Source of the DNA: a virus
IMG/VR virus record: IMGVR_UViG_3300020152_000034
Span: 1-45,334 of that record
Direction: 5' to 3' (one strand)
Length of the DNA stretch: 45,334 nt
The notes under the pieces are model-generated. The model was not told where the DNA came from. It made no database searches and saw only the letters and a list, made by a program, of their open reading frames with translations. The stretch's first letter is position 1; each line of letters begins with the position of its first letter. The position numbers and the translations under genes were made by a program. Positions 1-8,257 of the stretch are shown here, piece by piece.

Positions 1-7
1 CCACGGA

Positions 8-3000
8 TTAGCCCCGGAAGACGACGGTTCTTTCGATCCTATCCTCTACGACCGCGACGGCGTTTTCAACTCGGCGGAAGACGGCCTCTCCTTCCACCTG
101 ACGGATGAAGACCGCCGTGCCCGAGACCGCCACCACCTTGAAGGCCGCCAGCACCGGGGAGACCCGCACCGCGCCGGGCAGCATGACGGCCAAGGAGACG
201 TTCGGCTGGGCCTCCGGGGGCAGGAGCGTCACGACCGCCGAGAGATCGGCCTGTGCGTCCGATTCCGGGGCCACTGGGTAGGCTTGGCCCTCCATGGGCG
301 TCAGGATGATCGGGCCGGGGATGTCGAGCGGCCTGTCCTGCCCCACGGCCGCCTCTACCGGGGGCGGCAGGACCACGACCGTAAGCTGGCCCTGCCCGAC
401 CGCTTCGCCGTTGATCGCGAAGCCTGCTTCCGGCGGCGTGATGAGAATAGGCGTGTCCCGCAGATCGTATCCCGCCAGCGCGTCGCCTTCGATTGCCGGG
501 TTCTCGCCAGCCCCCGCGAACGGGCGGCGCACGAAGACCGTCCCGATGGGAGCGACGATGCTCTGACCCCGAATCGTCACGCCTTGCGGTGCAGCGAAGG
601 TGATGGTCGCCGACAAGTCTGCCGTGACCGTAGCCGAACCAACTGCGGAGCCGTTGATGTTCGTATTGCGCCAGACCCGGAACAGATAGTTGTCTGCCGG
701 ATTGTTGCTGCCGCCTTGGTTAAGCTGCGCGAACGCGCCACCTTCACCGCGCGCTTGAATCGCGTCGGTGTTGGTCCACTCCGTTGTGACGCGATCCGGC
801 ATGACGCCGACCGCCAGCACCACGTCATCGCCGGACAGGGCGACGCCTTGGATCGGATCAACGGCGACCTTCCCGAGATCGCCGCTCGACTGCATGTCCG
901 GGGTGCTGGGACGCCCGTTCACCGCACCGATGCCGACCCCGCCACCTTGTCCGTTCTCCGGGATGAAGCTGATGCGGGCGGCAATGGCGGCGGCTCCGGT
1001 AGCCGATGCCCCCAGCAGGCTTGTCGCCGTGACTGTGCTGTCCAGCGTCGCCTCGAACGCCTCCGCCGCGTATCCTTCAATCGGAGACGCGGTGACAATG
1101 CTGTCGAGTTCGGCAGGCGCTTCCTGATCCACGGACGTATAGAAGCCGCTAACCGGAGAGACATCGACTTCCCCGATCAGCAGCGCAGCCGGAGGCTTCG
1201 GCACCGCTGCCGCGCCCGTGACCGCCGCTTCCAACAGGCTCTCGACGAACACCCCGCCATCGAACTCGAAGACGAGATCAAGGATGACATTCGCTTCCTG
1301 TTCTGGCCCGGCTTCGAGCAAGGACAGGATGTTAATGGTGCCGATCTGACCGAAGGCGTTTACCTGCGTATCAGCCGTGCCTTCTGGCGCGACCGTCGTC
1401 ACCGGACCCGGCAGCGGGCCTTCCCAGCCGTTGTTGACCCGCGCCACGACAGCGGGCGGCGTCAGGAAGACTTCGAGAGGCCCTAGCAGGGCATCGACCG
1501 TCGTTCCCCCGTCACCGACGCCGTTGACGGCGCTGACCGCCACTGTCACTGGCACCGTGTTGTTGAACGTCAGCCCGCCCGAAGCGGCACCTTCGACGTT
1601 CTGTGCGCGCGAGACAGTTCCGATGGGACCGAAAGCCCCTGTGACCGGCTCGAAGTAATAGACGGCGTATCCGGGATTGCCGTCGTTGACAGCGCCATAC
1701 GACCCTCCACCTTGACCGCCGTAGGCTACGTTGCTGCCGGGATAGCGCGTGTGTGCGATCTGCGCCGGAGTGCCGAGATTGCCGCCCTCTGTGCTGCCTT
1801 CGATCACGCCCGGTCGGACGTAGCCGGAACCGCCCGCGCCAGCCCGGAAGTAGCTGCCCGTCTTGCCCGAGCCGCCGCCCCCATAGTAACCGCCCCCGCC
1901 GCCTGCGGAGCATCGGCTGTCGGTGGCGTTGGCCGCGATCCCCGCCGGGCGTCCGTTGCCGCCTTGCAGATAGCCGCCGTGATAGCCCGTGTCGTCCGGG
2001 AACTCCGGGTTGATGCCCCCGGCGCTCTGCGAACCGCCCGTGGCCGCATTCACGCTGTCCGTGCTGTCCACGGAGTTCTGGCCGGTCGTGCCGCCCCCAG
2101 CGCCCGGATTATCGCCGCGCGTCGGAATCGAACCACCGCCGCCCGCCCCGGCGACAGCCATCAGCGTTCCATTGACGAATACCTGCGTTGAGCCGCCGCC
2201 CGAACCCGACTGCGATGATCCTGACGAGTTGTTGCCTGCGGTGCCGCCATCCGGCCAACCGCCACCCATGGGCGACGAGTTGTCGGCTCGCGCCGCCCTG
2301 CCCGGACGGCCGACCTTGACTTCCAGCACGTCTCCCACGGCGACCGTGAACTTGGCGCGCGTGTAACCGCCACCACCGCCTCGCGGGTAGCCTCCGGGTC
2401 CGGGGCCGACGATGCTGGACATGCCGCCACCACCACCAGCGCCCCACAGGTCCATCTCGACGACGCCGTTCTTCGAGATCACCCACGATTGCGTTGCAGC
2501 CGCGTTATTGGTCAGCGGTGTCCATGCTTCTTCGACGAGTGCGAACTCGCTGCCGTCGTTCTGCCGCATGACCACGCGACCGTCGCCGCCGTCCGTCGTG
2601 CCTGCGTTGGCATACGTCAGACCGCCCAGTCCGACGCCTGCGACGTAATCGGGGTCGGTGTTCTTGGCAGCGAGGCCCGTCTGACCGTTCGTGCCTTGAA
2701 TGTTCTGCCCGAACTGGGCGTTCAGGTATCCAGAGCCGCCACCGCCGCCTGCGACGTTCGTGGCGTCACCGTCATATCCGCCGCCATAATACCCACCCCC
2801 GCCACCGCCGGAACTGGACCCGGTTGCCGGAGCCAGTGGTGCATCCGCGCCTTTCAGGAACGAACCACCGACCGATCCTCCGGCCTGCTGGGTTCCGCCC
2901 GTTGCACCCGCGTTGCCGGTTCCACCCGTCGTGCCGCCGCCAGCCCCACCGAAACCCCGGCAGCCGCCACCCGACGCTCCGGCCACGAGGATCAGAGCGT

Positions 3001-3385
3001 CGTTCTTGTAGACCCGCGTCGAGCCGCCGCCACCGCCGCCCCTGTAGAAGTCCCCGCCTGCGCCTGCCGTGCCCCTCGTGCCGCGTCCGCCATCCGGCCA
3101 GCCGCCTTCCGATCCGGCGGTGACTGACGATGCGCGCCGACCGCCTTGTCCGACTTCGATCTTGATGATGTCGCCAACCGCCACCGGGATACGGCAGTCA
3201 ACATACCCGCCGCCACCAGTCCGATAGTTCGCGGTGATGATGCTGCTGTGAACCCAGCCGCCGCCACCGCCTGCGCCCCACGCCTTGATCTCAATGTAGC
3301 CGTTGAACGTGACTTCATACGTCTTCGCAGCGCCAGTGTAACCGGCGCTGATAACGTCTGCTGGGCCTAGCGTGAAGTCAGCCAC
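8..3385 (-). CDS. Glycine-rich tail fibre / adhesin protein
   Basis: 1125 residues, GTG start with AGGA about 9 bases upstream. Two successive glycine-rich domains begin with the same WGAGGGGG block at residues 36-43 and 314-321, and share in order an AVGD..IKIEVG-like strand, GGWPDGG, GGGST and GGGYYGGG blocks, so the domain is a tandem duplication of about 278 residues. Residues about 600-1125 are Ala/Val/Pro-rich with repeating strand-like segments. Glycine-rich phage proteins of this kind are usually fibre or adhesin proteins contacting the host surface; that role is inferred. It follows the small virion-type gene after a strong terminator, so it probably has its own transcript or receives read-through. 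No signal peptide or membrane segment is seen. Confidence 0.75.
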   Translation of the reverse strand: MADFTLGPADVISAGYTGAAKTYEVTFNGYIEIKAWGAGGGGGWVHSSIITANYRTGGGGYVDCRIPVAVGDIIKIEVGQGGRRASSVTAGSEGGWPDGGRGTRGTAGAGGDFYRGGGGGGSTRVYKNDALILVAGASGGGCRGFGGAGGGTTGGTGNAGATGGTQQAGGSVGGSFLKGADAPLAPATGSSSGGGGGGYYGGGYDGDATNVAGGGGGSGYLNAQFGQNIQGTNGQTGLAAKNTDPDYVAGVGLGGLTYANAGTTDGGDGRVVMRQNDGSEFALVEEAWTPLTNNAAATQSWVISKNGVVEMDLWGAGGGGGMSSIVGPGPGGYPRGGGGGYTRAKFTVAVGDVLEVKVGRPGRAARADNSSPMGGGWPDGGTAGNNSSGSSQSGSGGGSTQVFVNGTLMAVAGAGGGGSIPTRGDNPGAGGGTTGQNSVDSTDSVNAATGGSQSAGGINPEFPDDTGYHGGYLQGGNGRPAGIAANATDSRCSAGGGGGYYGGGGSGKTGSYFRAGAGGSGYVRPGVIEGSTEGGNLGTPAQIAHTRYPGSNVAYGGQGGGSYGAVNDGNPGYAVYYFEPVTGAFGPIGTVSRAQNVEGAASGGLTFNNTVPVTVAVSAVNGVGDGGTTVDALLGPLEVFLTPPAVVARVNNGWEGPLPGPVTTVAPEGTADTQVNAFGQIGTINILSLLEAGPEQEANVILDLVFEFDGGVFVESLLEAAVTGAAAVPKPPAALLIGEVDVSPVSGFYTSVDQEAPAELDSIVTASPIEGYAAEAFEATLDSTVTATSLLGASATGAAAIAARISFIPENGQGGGVGIGAVNGRPSTPDMQSSGDLGKVAVDPIQGVALSGDDVVLAVGVMPDRVTTEWTNTDAIQARGEGGAFAQLNQGGSNNPADNYLFRVWRNTNINGSAVGSATVTADLSATITFAAPQGVTIRGQSIVAPIGTVFVRRPFAGAGENPAIEGDALAGYDLRDTPILITPPEAGFAINGEAVGQGQLTVVVLPPPVEAAVGQDRPLDIPGPIILTPMEGQAYPVAPESDAQADLSAVVTLLPPEAQPNVSLAVMLPGAVRVSPVLAAFKVVAVSGTAVFIRQVEGEAVFRRVENAVAVVEDRIERTVVFRG

Positions 3386-3408
3386 CGCGAGTTCCTGACG
3401 GTATGAAA

Positions 3409-3443
3409 AAGGCGGGCAAGCCCGATTGGAGCCTGCCCGCCTT
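3409..3443 (-). terminator. Hairpin terminator after the gene at 3471-3887
   Basis: Ten-base-pair stem AAGGCGGGCA / TGCCCGCCTT with a 15-base loop, followed on the minus strand by TTTTCATACC. It sits between the small virion-type gene and the adhesin gene. The left arm includes the CGGGCAAGCCCG palindrome found at other non-coding sites of this window. Confidence 0.85.
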
Positions 3444-3470
3444 CATCGTAGATCGGCCCTAGCCCGGAAG

Positions 3471-3887
3471 CTAGTTCTGGAAGCGGAGCGCCGACGAGAA
3501 GGTGACGGCGAACGCGGCGTTTGTGGAGGACACGTCGCTGCCGAAGTCCACATAGGCGATCAGGGTGTCGTTGGCGGCGACGCCCGTGGACTTGTAGATG
3601 ACGGCCGCCCGAGCGGTGATCGTGGCGTTGGCCCACGAGACGTTCGAGAAGGTGATGTCCACCCGGTCGTTGGTCGTGTCCAGCGTGATCGTCGGAGTCG
3701 TCGCCACGCCCCCGGCGGTGTAGCCGGTGCCGACGACTTCGTTGGTCACGTCGGCGCGATCCTCGTGCGTGTCCTTGTTCGGCGTGTAGGCCGACGTGAC
3801 CAGCATCACCTTGAAGGCGTCGGACGCGAAGTTGATGCCTGCGCGAACCAGCGCGTCGATGGCCTTATTGTAGATCAGCGAGGCCAT
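3471..3887 (-). CDS. Small phage structural protein (decoration or fibre-associated)
   Basis: 138 residues, ATG preceded by AAGGAGAG, a good ribosome binding site. The N-terminus (ALVRAGINF, DAFKVMLVTSAYTPN) followed by TNEVVGTGYTAGG and late strands (TARAAVIYKS, LIAYVDFG) is a pattern I recognise as a widespread phage virion-associated protein family of about 130-150 residues without an assigned biochemical role. It lies just downstream of capsid genes and upstream of the adhesin, which fits a head decoration or fibre-associated part. It ends at a strong terminator. The family call rests on recalled sequence pattern, not a search. Confidence 0.7.
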   Translation of the reverse strand: MASLIYNKAIDALVRAGINFASDAFKVMLVTSAYTPNKDTHEDRADVTNEVVGTGYTAGGVATTPTITLDTTNDRVDITFSNVSWANATITARAAVIYKSTGVAANDTLIAYVDFGSDVSSTNAAFAVTFSSALRFQN

Positions 3888-3905
3888 CGGCGCTCTCCTT
3901 CGGGG

Positions 3906-4556
3906 TTACAGATCAGCGAACGGGTCCGGCTTCGCGGCCGGGGCGGTTACTTGAGGATCGACGGTGCCAGATGCGTTCGGGGCGGCGGCTTCTCCCCCCG
4001 CACTCCGATCCGCAGTTCCGGGTCGCCCATCATCTGCGCCCCCGTGAACATCGACACCCCGCCCGTCATTGGCGCCGGTCGCACCAGCGTCACCGGACGC
4101 GGATTGCCCGCCGTTGGCAGGTTGTTCGGGACTGTGAACCGATGCGTCATCGGCGGCTCCTTCGGGAGTGACCACGATCCCGTCCGTCACGGACAGTTCG
4201 GGCGGCGTCTCGCCAGTGTCGGCGGTGGACTTCGTTTCGTTCGGAGCCGTATCGACCACCGGGGCGGCTTCACCGGCCTCTTGGGCTGCGGCTGCCTGCG
4301 TCGCCGGATTGGACGGATGGCCTTCGACTTCGTGCGCCGGGAAGACGGCGTAGTCGCGCATCAGTTCCCGGAACATCATGTAGTGGTCGGCGGTGCCTGC
4401 GAAGACGTAATAGAGCTTCCCGTCTTCGCCGTTGCGCTCGAACCGGCAGTTCAGAATGACGGCTTCTTCTTTCGGCCCGGTCTGCATGAACAGGGCTTGG
4501 ATCGTTTGCTGCCCTTGGGCTTCTTCGATCAGCATGGATTGGTTCTCGGCTTTCAT
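3906..4556 (-). CDS. Hypothetical capsid-region protein with acidic PFADL tail
   Basis: 216 residues. Residues 1-75 look folded and mixed alpha/beta (CRFERNGEDGKLYYVFAG, then an MMFRELMRDY helix); the remainder is a long low-complexity Ala/Gly/Asp/Thr linker. The protein ends in DPFADL, a tail repeated three times in the protein at 36580-37281. It sits between the major capsid gene, with its terminator, and the small virion-type gene, so a head-associated role is plausible but unproven. The ribosome site before the ATG is weak. The disordered linker plus a fixed terminal peptide suggests a tether for a binding partner. Confidence 0.7.
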   Translation of the reverse strand: MKAENQSMLIEEAQGQQTIQALFMQTGPKEEAVILNCRFERNGEDGKLYYVFAGTADHYMMFRELMRDYAVFPAHEVEGHPSNPATQAAAAQEAGEAAPVVDTAPNETKSTADTGETPPELSVTDGIVVTPEGAADDASVHSPEQPANGGQSASGDAGATGANDGRGVDVHGGADDGRPGTADRSAGGEAAAPNASGTVDPQVTAPAAKPDPFADL

Positions 4557-4603
4557 CGGACTGTCTGATGATCCCTATTGAGTGGACGTGAAAGCCGGTT
4601 CCA

Positions 4604-4625
4604 GAAAAGAGGCCCCGGCGGGCCT
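4604..4625 (-). terminator. Terminator downstream of the major capsid gene
   Basis: On the minus strand AGGCCC, tetraloop GCCG, GGGCCT, then CTTTTC: a compact six-pair GC stem with a short U-rich tail, lying between the capsid stop codon and the next gene. A larger GGCGGG/CCCGCC pairing overlaps it and could compete. Confidence 0.7.
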
Positions 4626-4662
4626 GACCATAGAGCCAGACCCGCCGCAGGCGCAAGTCGTC

Positions 4663-5604
4663 TTAGCCCGCAGGCGGGACGACGTATTGCAGCATGGCGA
4701 GGCCCTTCTGCGAGAAGTTCGCCAGACCCGTATACCAGCGGACGCGGGTGATTTCCTCGTCCTTGGTTTCCGACTGGCCGACTTCCACGATGCTGATGCC
4801 AGCGGCGTTCTTGGCCGTCAGGCCGGAGATGCCGTGGGTCAGCGAGCCGTCGTCCCACGTCCCGGCGAAGACGACCGAGGCGTTGGACGCCGTGCCGCGC
4901 GTCAGGTTCGTCGGGATGTAGTCGTTCACGAAGATCGGCACGTTGTTGTAGGCGATGATCTGTTCGCCGGACGGCATCGTGTAGACATCGGCCGGGGACG
5001 CACCGCCCATGGCGCGCAGCAGTTGCATGACGCGGCGGCGCTCACGGGCCGACATCATCAGGAAGTCGGGACGGCTGTCCTTGTCCTTGATGAGGTCGAG
5101 CAGTTCGTCCAGAAGCTCGAACGTCAGGACGCCGCCGTTCGTGTCCACGCCGCCGGTCTTGGCGCTGACCTTCTGGCTGTTCGCAACGAGACCGCGCAGG
5201 CCGACGAACTCGTCGCCGGTGCCGGTGCCGTTAATCATCATGTCCTGATATTTGCGGGCGGCGGACTTCGCCTTGGACGCGATCTGCTGCGCCTTCTGAT
5301 CGACGTTGCCCGAACGGGTCGCTTGGATCAGCCCGTTGACTTCGGCGTCGCCGAGGATGGTGGTCAGGTTGGCGTTGACCTTCGTGAAGGTCGCCGGGTT
5401 CTTGGCGGTGATGGTGCCGCCGACGCCGAGAACCTGCACGTCGCCCAGCGTGTTCTCGCGGTTGAAGGCCAGCGAGTTGCCGTCGATGCCCTCGAACGGG
5501 AAAATCTCGAACATCGGGTTCGAGTCGATGATTTCCTCGATCACGCCTTGAACGAGTTGGTCTTGGGCCAGTTTCCCGGCTTCTTCGAGCGTCACGGACG
5601 CCAT
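4663..5604 (-). CDS. Major capsid protein (HK97-fold type)
   Basis: 313 residues. I chose the ATG at 5604 because GGAGAG lies seven bases upstream; a longer in-frame reading adds 47 arginine-rich residues crossing a terminator and is unlikely. The N-terminal helix (LEEAGKLAQDQLVQGVIEEI), the segment naming a focal fold (MFEIFPFEGIDGNSLAFNRE), the TWDDG stretch and the late TRVRWYTGLANF strand match phage major capsid proteins of the HK97 fold as I know them. It follows a scaffold-like gene, the expected order. Separate terminators lie before and after it, suggesting its own high-level transcript or processed mRNA. No N-terminal delta domain is evident, consistent with a separate scaffold. Confidence 0.85.
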   Translation of the reverse strand: MASVTLEEAGKLAQDQLVQGVIEEIIDSNPMFEIFPFEGIDGNSLAFNRENTLGDVQVLGVGGTITAKNPATFTKVNANLTTILGDAEVNGLIQATRSGNVDQKAQQIASKAKSAARKYQDMMINGTGTGDEFVGLRGLVANSQKVSAKTGGVDTNGGVLTFELLDELLDLIKDKDSRPDFLMMSARERRRVMQLLRAMGGASPADVYTMPSGEQIIAYNNVPIFVNDYIPTNLTRGTASNASVVFAGTWDDGSLTHGISGLTAKNAAGISIVEVGQSETKDEEITRVRWYTGLANFSQKGLAMLQYVVPPAG

Positions 5605-5648
5605 GGGGGTCTCTCCACGAAAAGGGGTTTTCACCGCTCTTGTGGACC

Positions 5649-5701
5649 CGCCGGGTATCCCCCCGTGCCGTGTCCCGCCCCCTGCGCCGGGTATCCCCCC
5701 G
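5649..5701. repeat. 17-bp direct repeat upstream of the capsid gene
   Basis: CGCCGGGTATCCCCCCG occurs exactly twice (5649-5665 and 5685-5701), start to start 36 bp apart, in the 180-bp leader between the scaffold terminator and the capsid start. On the transcribed strand it reads CGGGGGGATACCCGGCG. It could be a protein-binding site, a promoter-associated element or an mRNA structure; nothing in it resembles the TTGAC/TAnAAG promoters. Confidence 0.8.
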
Positions 5702-5703
5702 GA

Positions 5704-5734
5704 ACGAAACAGGGCGCGTTGTGAGCGCGCCCTG
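5704..5734 (-). terminator. Terminator between scaffold and capsid genes
   Basis: Perfect nine-base-pair stem CAGGGCGCG / CGCGCCCTG (5710-5718 with 5726-5734) and a seven-base loop, followed on the minus strand by TTTCGTT. It would end or attenuate the transcript carrying the scaffold gene before the capsid gene. Confidence 0.8.
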
Positions 5735-5785
5735 ATCCTTGTCATGGTTAACGGACGTTTTCAAGTCGCCCGTTGATGTTTTCGA

Positions 5786-6601
5786 TCAGGACCGGGCGGC
5801 GAGGCCCGCGCTGATCTTGCTGACGCCGCGCTGCTGGCGGCTCTCGCCCTGCTGCTGGCGTTCCGTGTTGGTCGGCTGGTGGCGTTGCTGTTGCTGCGCC
5901 TTCGGGTCGGCCCCGCCGCCGGTCTTCTGCGTTCCCTCGAACGCGACGGCGTATTCGGGGTTCTGTTTCAGTTCCTCGACGAACTTGCTGATCGACATGG
6001 GACCGCCGTCCGATCCGGCGCGGACTTCGCCCTTGGCGTTCAGGACCGCCGTGAAGTATTCGCCGTCGTCGTCCTGCATGACCTTCGTGTTGGCGAGGAT
6101 CACGGGCATCAGCAGACCGGCCTTGCCCTTGTGTTCCGCCAGCGCCGACAGCGCGTCCTTGTCGCGCAGGTGCTTTTCGAGGGTCGCGAACATCTTCTGG
6201 TTCTTGGTTTGCTCCCCCGTGAGCTTGTCCGTGAACTCCTTCTCGATGGCAGCGCGAACTTCCTCCGGCTTGATGGAGGCTTTCGACGCCAGCTTTTCGT
6301 TCAGTTCGGTCAGCTTGGCCTTCGCGTCCTCCGGCGACTCGAAGCCGGTCTCCGCGACCCACTTCTCAAGCGCCTCGCGGCGGGTCTTCGATTCCAGACC
6401 GACCGACTGGTTCGTGGCCTTGGTCTGCTTGAGCGTCCGGCCGCGACCGTCGATCAGCTTGGCGGCTGCGCTGTATTGGTCGTTCAGCTTGTAGGTGCCG
6501 CCGTCGCCCTTGACGTAGGCGAACCGGAAGTCGGACGGAACCTTGCTCTCGAACTCCGCCTCCGGGAGTTCAGCGTTGTCCTCGAAGTAGAAGTCTTCCA
6601 T
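5786..6601 (-). CDS. Capsid scaffolding protein (probable)
   Basis: 271 residues from the ATG at 6601; an upstream extension of 63 residues is basic and implausible. The sequence is highly charged and helical: residues about 80-180 (ESKTRREALEKWVAETGF, EELNEKLASKAS-like, EEVRAAIEKEFTDKL, MFATLEKHL) have coiled-coil character, and the C-terminus is Gln/Arg-rich (KAQQQQRHQP, RQQQGESRQQR). Position immediately upstream of the major capsid gene and this composition are typical of scaffolds that fill the procapsid through a basic tail contacting capsid protein. No protease motif is visible, so this is assembly scaffold rather than maturation protease. Function is inferred from composition and position. 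Confidence 0.65.
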   Translation of the reverse strand: MEDFYFEDNAELPEAEFESKVPSDFRFAYVKGDGGTYKLNDQYSAAAKLIDGRGRTLKQTKATNQSVGLESKTRREALEKWVAETGFESPEDAKAKLTELNEKLASKASIKPEEVRAAIEKEFTDKLTGEQTKNQKMFATLEKHLRDKDALSALAEHKGKAGLLMPVILANTKVMQDDDGEYFTAVLNAKGEVRAGSDGGPMSISKFVEELKQNPEYAVAFEGTQKTGGGADPKAQQQQRHQPTNTERQQQGESRQQRGVSKISAGLAARS

Positions 6602-6695
6602 GGGAAGCGAAACCCTGTGTTGAGCCGTGCGTGACGGGGGTGATGAACAGTGACGCGACCCTAGCTGACTAGAGCCGCGTCTGTCGAGAGGGCTT

Positions 6696-7298
6696 TTACG
6701 CTTCGTTGCTCGAAGCCGTCTCGCCGTTCGGCTTGAGATGGATGCGATACGCGGCGGGCAGGGGCACACCCTTGGGCCAGCGCATCCCACCTTCGGCCAA
6801 GCGATCCTTCGCGATCCACGCCAGACTGACGCTGTTGGACTGGTTGCCGCCGAGAATGCGGAAGTGCGTCTTGGTCTCGCCCATGTAGAAGCCGACGTGA
6901 CCGCCGCCGTTGCGCGTGAAGACCATGATGCAGCCCGGACGCGGTGCCAGCAGTTCGCGGCCCCAGTTCCCAGCCCTCCCCCACTGTGAAGCGCGGACAG
7001 CGATCAGTGGCAGCGTCAAACCTGCCTTCTTCATCACCATGGCGGCGAAGGTGCCGCACCATGGCGTCTCGTCGTCATTGACTTTGATGCCCAGCGCCTT
7101 CGCGCCGAGTTCCCGCACCCATCCCATGATGATCGTGGAGTGCTTGCCCCCGACGATCTCTCGGACGCCGACTTGCAGGAGCGCCCACGCGATCCAGAAG
7201 GCGGCTGCGAATGGAGCGGCGGGATTGATGGCTGCGCCTTCCCCCGGCGCGGCCTTGGCTTTCGGTGCGGACCATCCCGCAAACGGGTTCAGCGACAT
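6696..7298 (-). CDS. CHAP/NlpC-like cell-wall hydrolase (TIGR02594-type lysin)
   Basis: 200 residues, ATG preceded by GGAGAAG. Residues 79-92 (PWCGTFAAMVMKKAG) hold a candidate catalytic Cys81, and GGHVGFYMGE holds His134; the following LGGNQSNSV block gives a polar third residue near Asn152. This Cys-His layout is that of the TIGR02594/CHAP group of amidases or endopeptidases, which cut peptidoglycan. Residues about 30-50 contain a hydrophobic helix (AAAFWIAWALL) that might anchor or export the enzyme in signal-arrest fashion. It lies between a small membrane gene and the scaffold gene, so it may be the endolysin or a virion-borne entry hydrolase; the sequence does not decide which. Confidence 0.8.
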   Translation of the reverse strand: MSLNPFAGWSAPKAKAAPGEGAAINPAAPFAAAFWIAWALLQVGVREIVGGKHSTIIMGWVRELGAKALGIKVNDDETPWCGTFAAMVMKKAGLTLPLIAVRASQWGRAGNWGRELLAPRPGCIMVFTRNGGGHVGFYMGETKTHFRILGGNQSNSVSLAWIAKDRLAEGGMRWPKGVPLPAAYRIHLKPNGETASSNEA

Positions 7299-7310
7299 TG
7301 GACTTCTCCG

Positions 7311-7499
7311 CTAGGACCGCATCGCCTGCGCGAAGGTCCACATGACGAACAGAAGAACCGCGCCGATCCCCACGAGCGACACGGCGATCCAGCCGATCAG
7401 CGCACGGATGCCGACTGGGATCAGAGAGGGTGCCCACACGGACAGCGCCAACAGGGCGATGATGACGAGTAGGGCGATGATGCGGACGACGCGATCCAT
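7311..7499 (-). CDS. Small two-helix membrane protein (holin candidate)
   Basis: 62 residues. Two hydrophobic segments are visible, about residues 5-25 (VVRIIALLVIIALLALSVW) and 35-57 (LIGWIAVSLVGIGAVLLFVMW), with short charged ends. It is followed after 12 bases by the CHAP-like lysin gene, and a strong terminator separates it from the gene upstream. Size, two membrane spans and the lysin neighbour make it a holin candidate; no holin family is recognised from sequence, so this is positional inference. GAGAAAA upstream could serve as ribosome site. Confidence 0.6.
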   Translation of the reverse strand: MDRVVRIIALLVIIALLALSVWAPSLIPVGIRALIGWIAVSLVGIGAVLLFVMWTFAQAMRS

Positions 7500-7527
7500 G
7501 ATTTTCTCGTGAGTTCGATTGATGGAC

Positions 7528-7559
7528 GGAAAGCCGCCCCGGCGCTAACCGGGGCGGCT
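7528..7559 (-). terminator. Terminator after the gene at 7574-8257
   Basis: Perfect eleven-base-pair stem AGCCGCCCCGG / CCGGGGCGGCT (7532-7542 with 7549-7559), six-base loop, followed on the minus strand by TTCC. It separates the packaging/portal genes from the holin-lysin pair. Confidence 0.75.
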
Positions 7560-7573
7560 CCGCAGCCTGCCGC

Positions 7574-8257
7574 TTACTTCTTGGCGGCGGGCTTCTTGTC
7601 GTCCTTGGCGTCGGCGGCCTTGTCGCCCGCCTTCTGCGCGCCTTCCGAGGCGGCCGTCAGGCTGCCCTTCGTGGCGTCCGACGTGTTGGCGTCGGCTCCG
7701 GCGGCGGTGTCGGCGACGTTCCCGGCCGCGTTGGCGACCGACGACGAGTCAGCGCCATCGGTCGGCTTCTTGCCGTCCTCCGGCTTGTCGGTCAGGCCCG
7801 AGAACGGATCGTCGCCCTCGCCGCTGGCGGCGTCGGTCTGGCCGTCCTGCGCCGCGAGCGAGCCGTCGCCGGTCACGTCGCTGGTTTCGCCGTCCTTGGG
7901 CGCGTCGCCGGGCTTGGCGACGGCTTCACCCGCGACGGTGCGCGGCTCGTGGTCGCCCGGCGTCGGGGCCATCACGTCCTGCGGTTCCGGCGCGGTCGCC
8001 GAGCCGCCGCCGGTCGAAGCCGTGGCCTCGTCGTCCGGGTAGCGCCACGACAGGCCCTCCATGTAGGAGTCGCCGTGCATGTAGTTGATGGCCTTGATCG
8101 GATAGTCCACGCCCTGTTCGGGAAGGACGCGCACGGCGATGGTGCCCGCCTTCTCGTTGATGACCTGCGTCACGATGGCCGGGTGAACGTCGCGACCGGC
8201 CTGCGGGCGACCGCGATCATGGACGACGACGATGTAGCCGATACGGGGGGTCTTCAT
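7574..8257 (-). CDS. Hypothetical protein with N-terminal beta domain and long acidic tail
   Basis: 227 residues; the ATG at 8257 overlaps the portal stop codon by four bases (ATGA), so translation is coupled. Residues 1-90 (RIGYIVVVHDRGRPQAG, HPAIVTQVINEKAGTIAVRVL) look like a compact beta domain; I recognise similar short domains in phage head regions but cannot name the family. From residue 95 on the chain is Ala/Asp/Gly/Thr-rich and disordered, containing DDPFSGLTDKPED, which resembles DDPFACLTEP in the protein at 37897-38145, and ending in a Lys/Ala-rich stretch. Position after the portal suggests a head-associated or decoration role. Confidence 0.65.
   Translation of the reverse strand: MKTPRIGYIVVVHDRGRPQAGRDVHPAIVTQVINEKAGTIAVRVLPEQGVDYPIKAINYMHGDSYMEGLSWRYPDDEATASTGGGSATAPEPQDVMAPTPGDHEPRTVAGEAVAKPGDAPKDGETSDVTGDGSLAAQDGQTDAASGEGDDPFSGLTDKPEDGKKPTDGADSSSVANAAGNVADTAAGADANTSDATKGSLTAASEGAQKAGDKAADAKDDKKPAAKK

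Noticed and set aside
284-1486. Long plus-strand frame opposite the adhesin gene
   Set aside because: Antisense shadow of GC-rich coding sequence: Arg/Asp/His-rich, no ribosome site, and the minus frame has clear protein structure.
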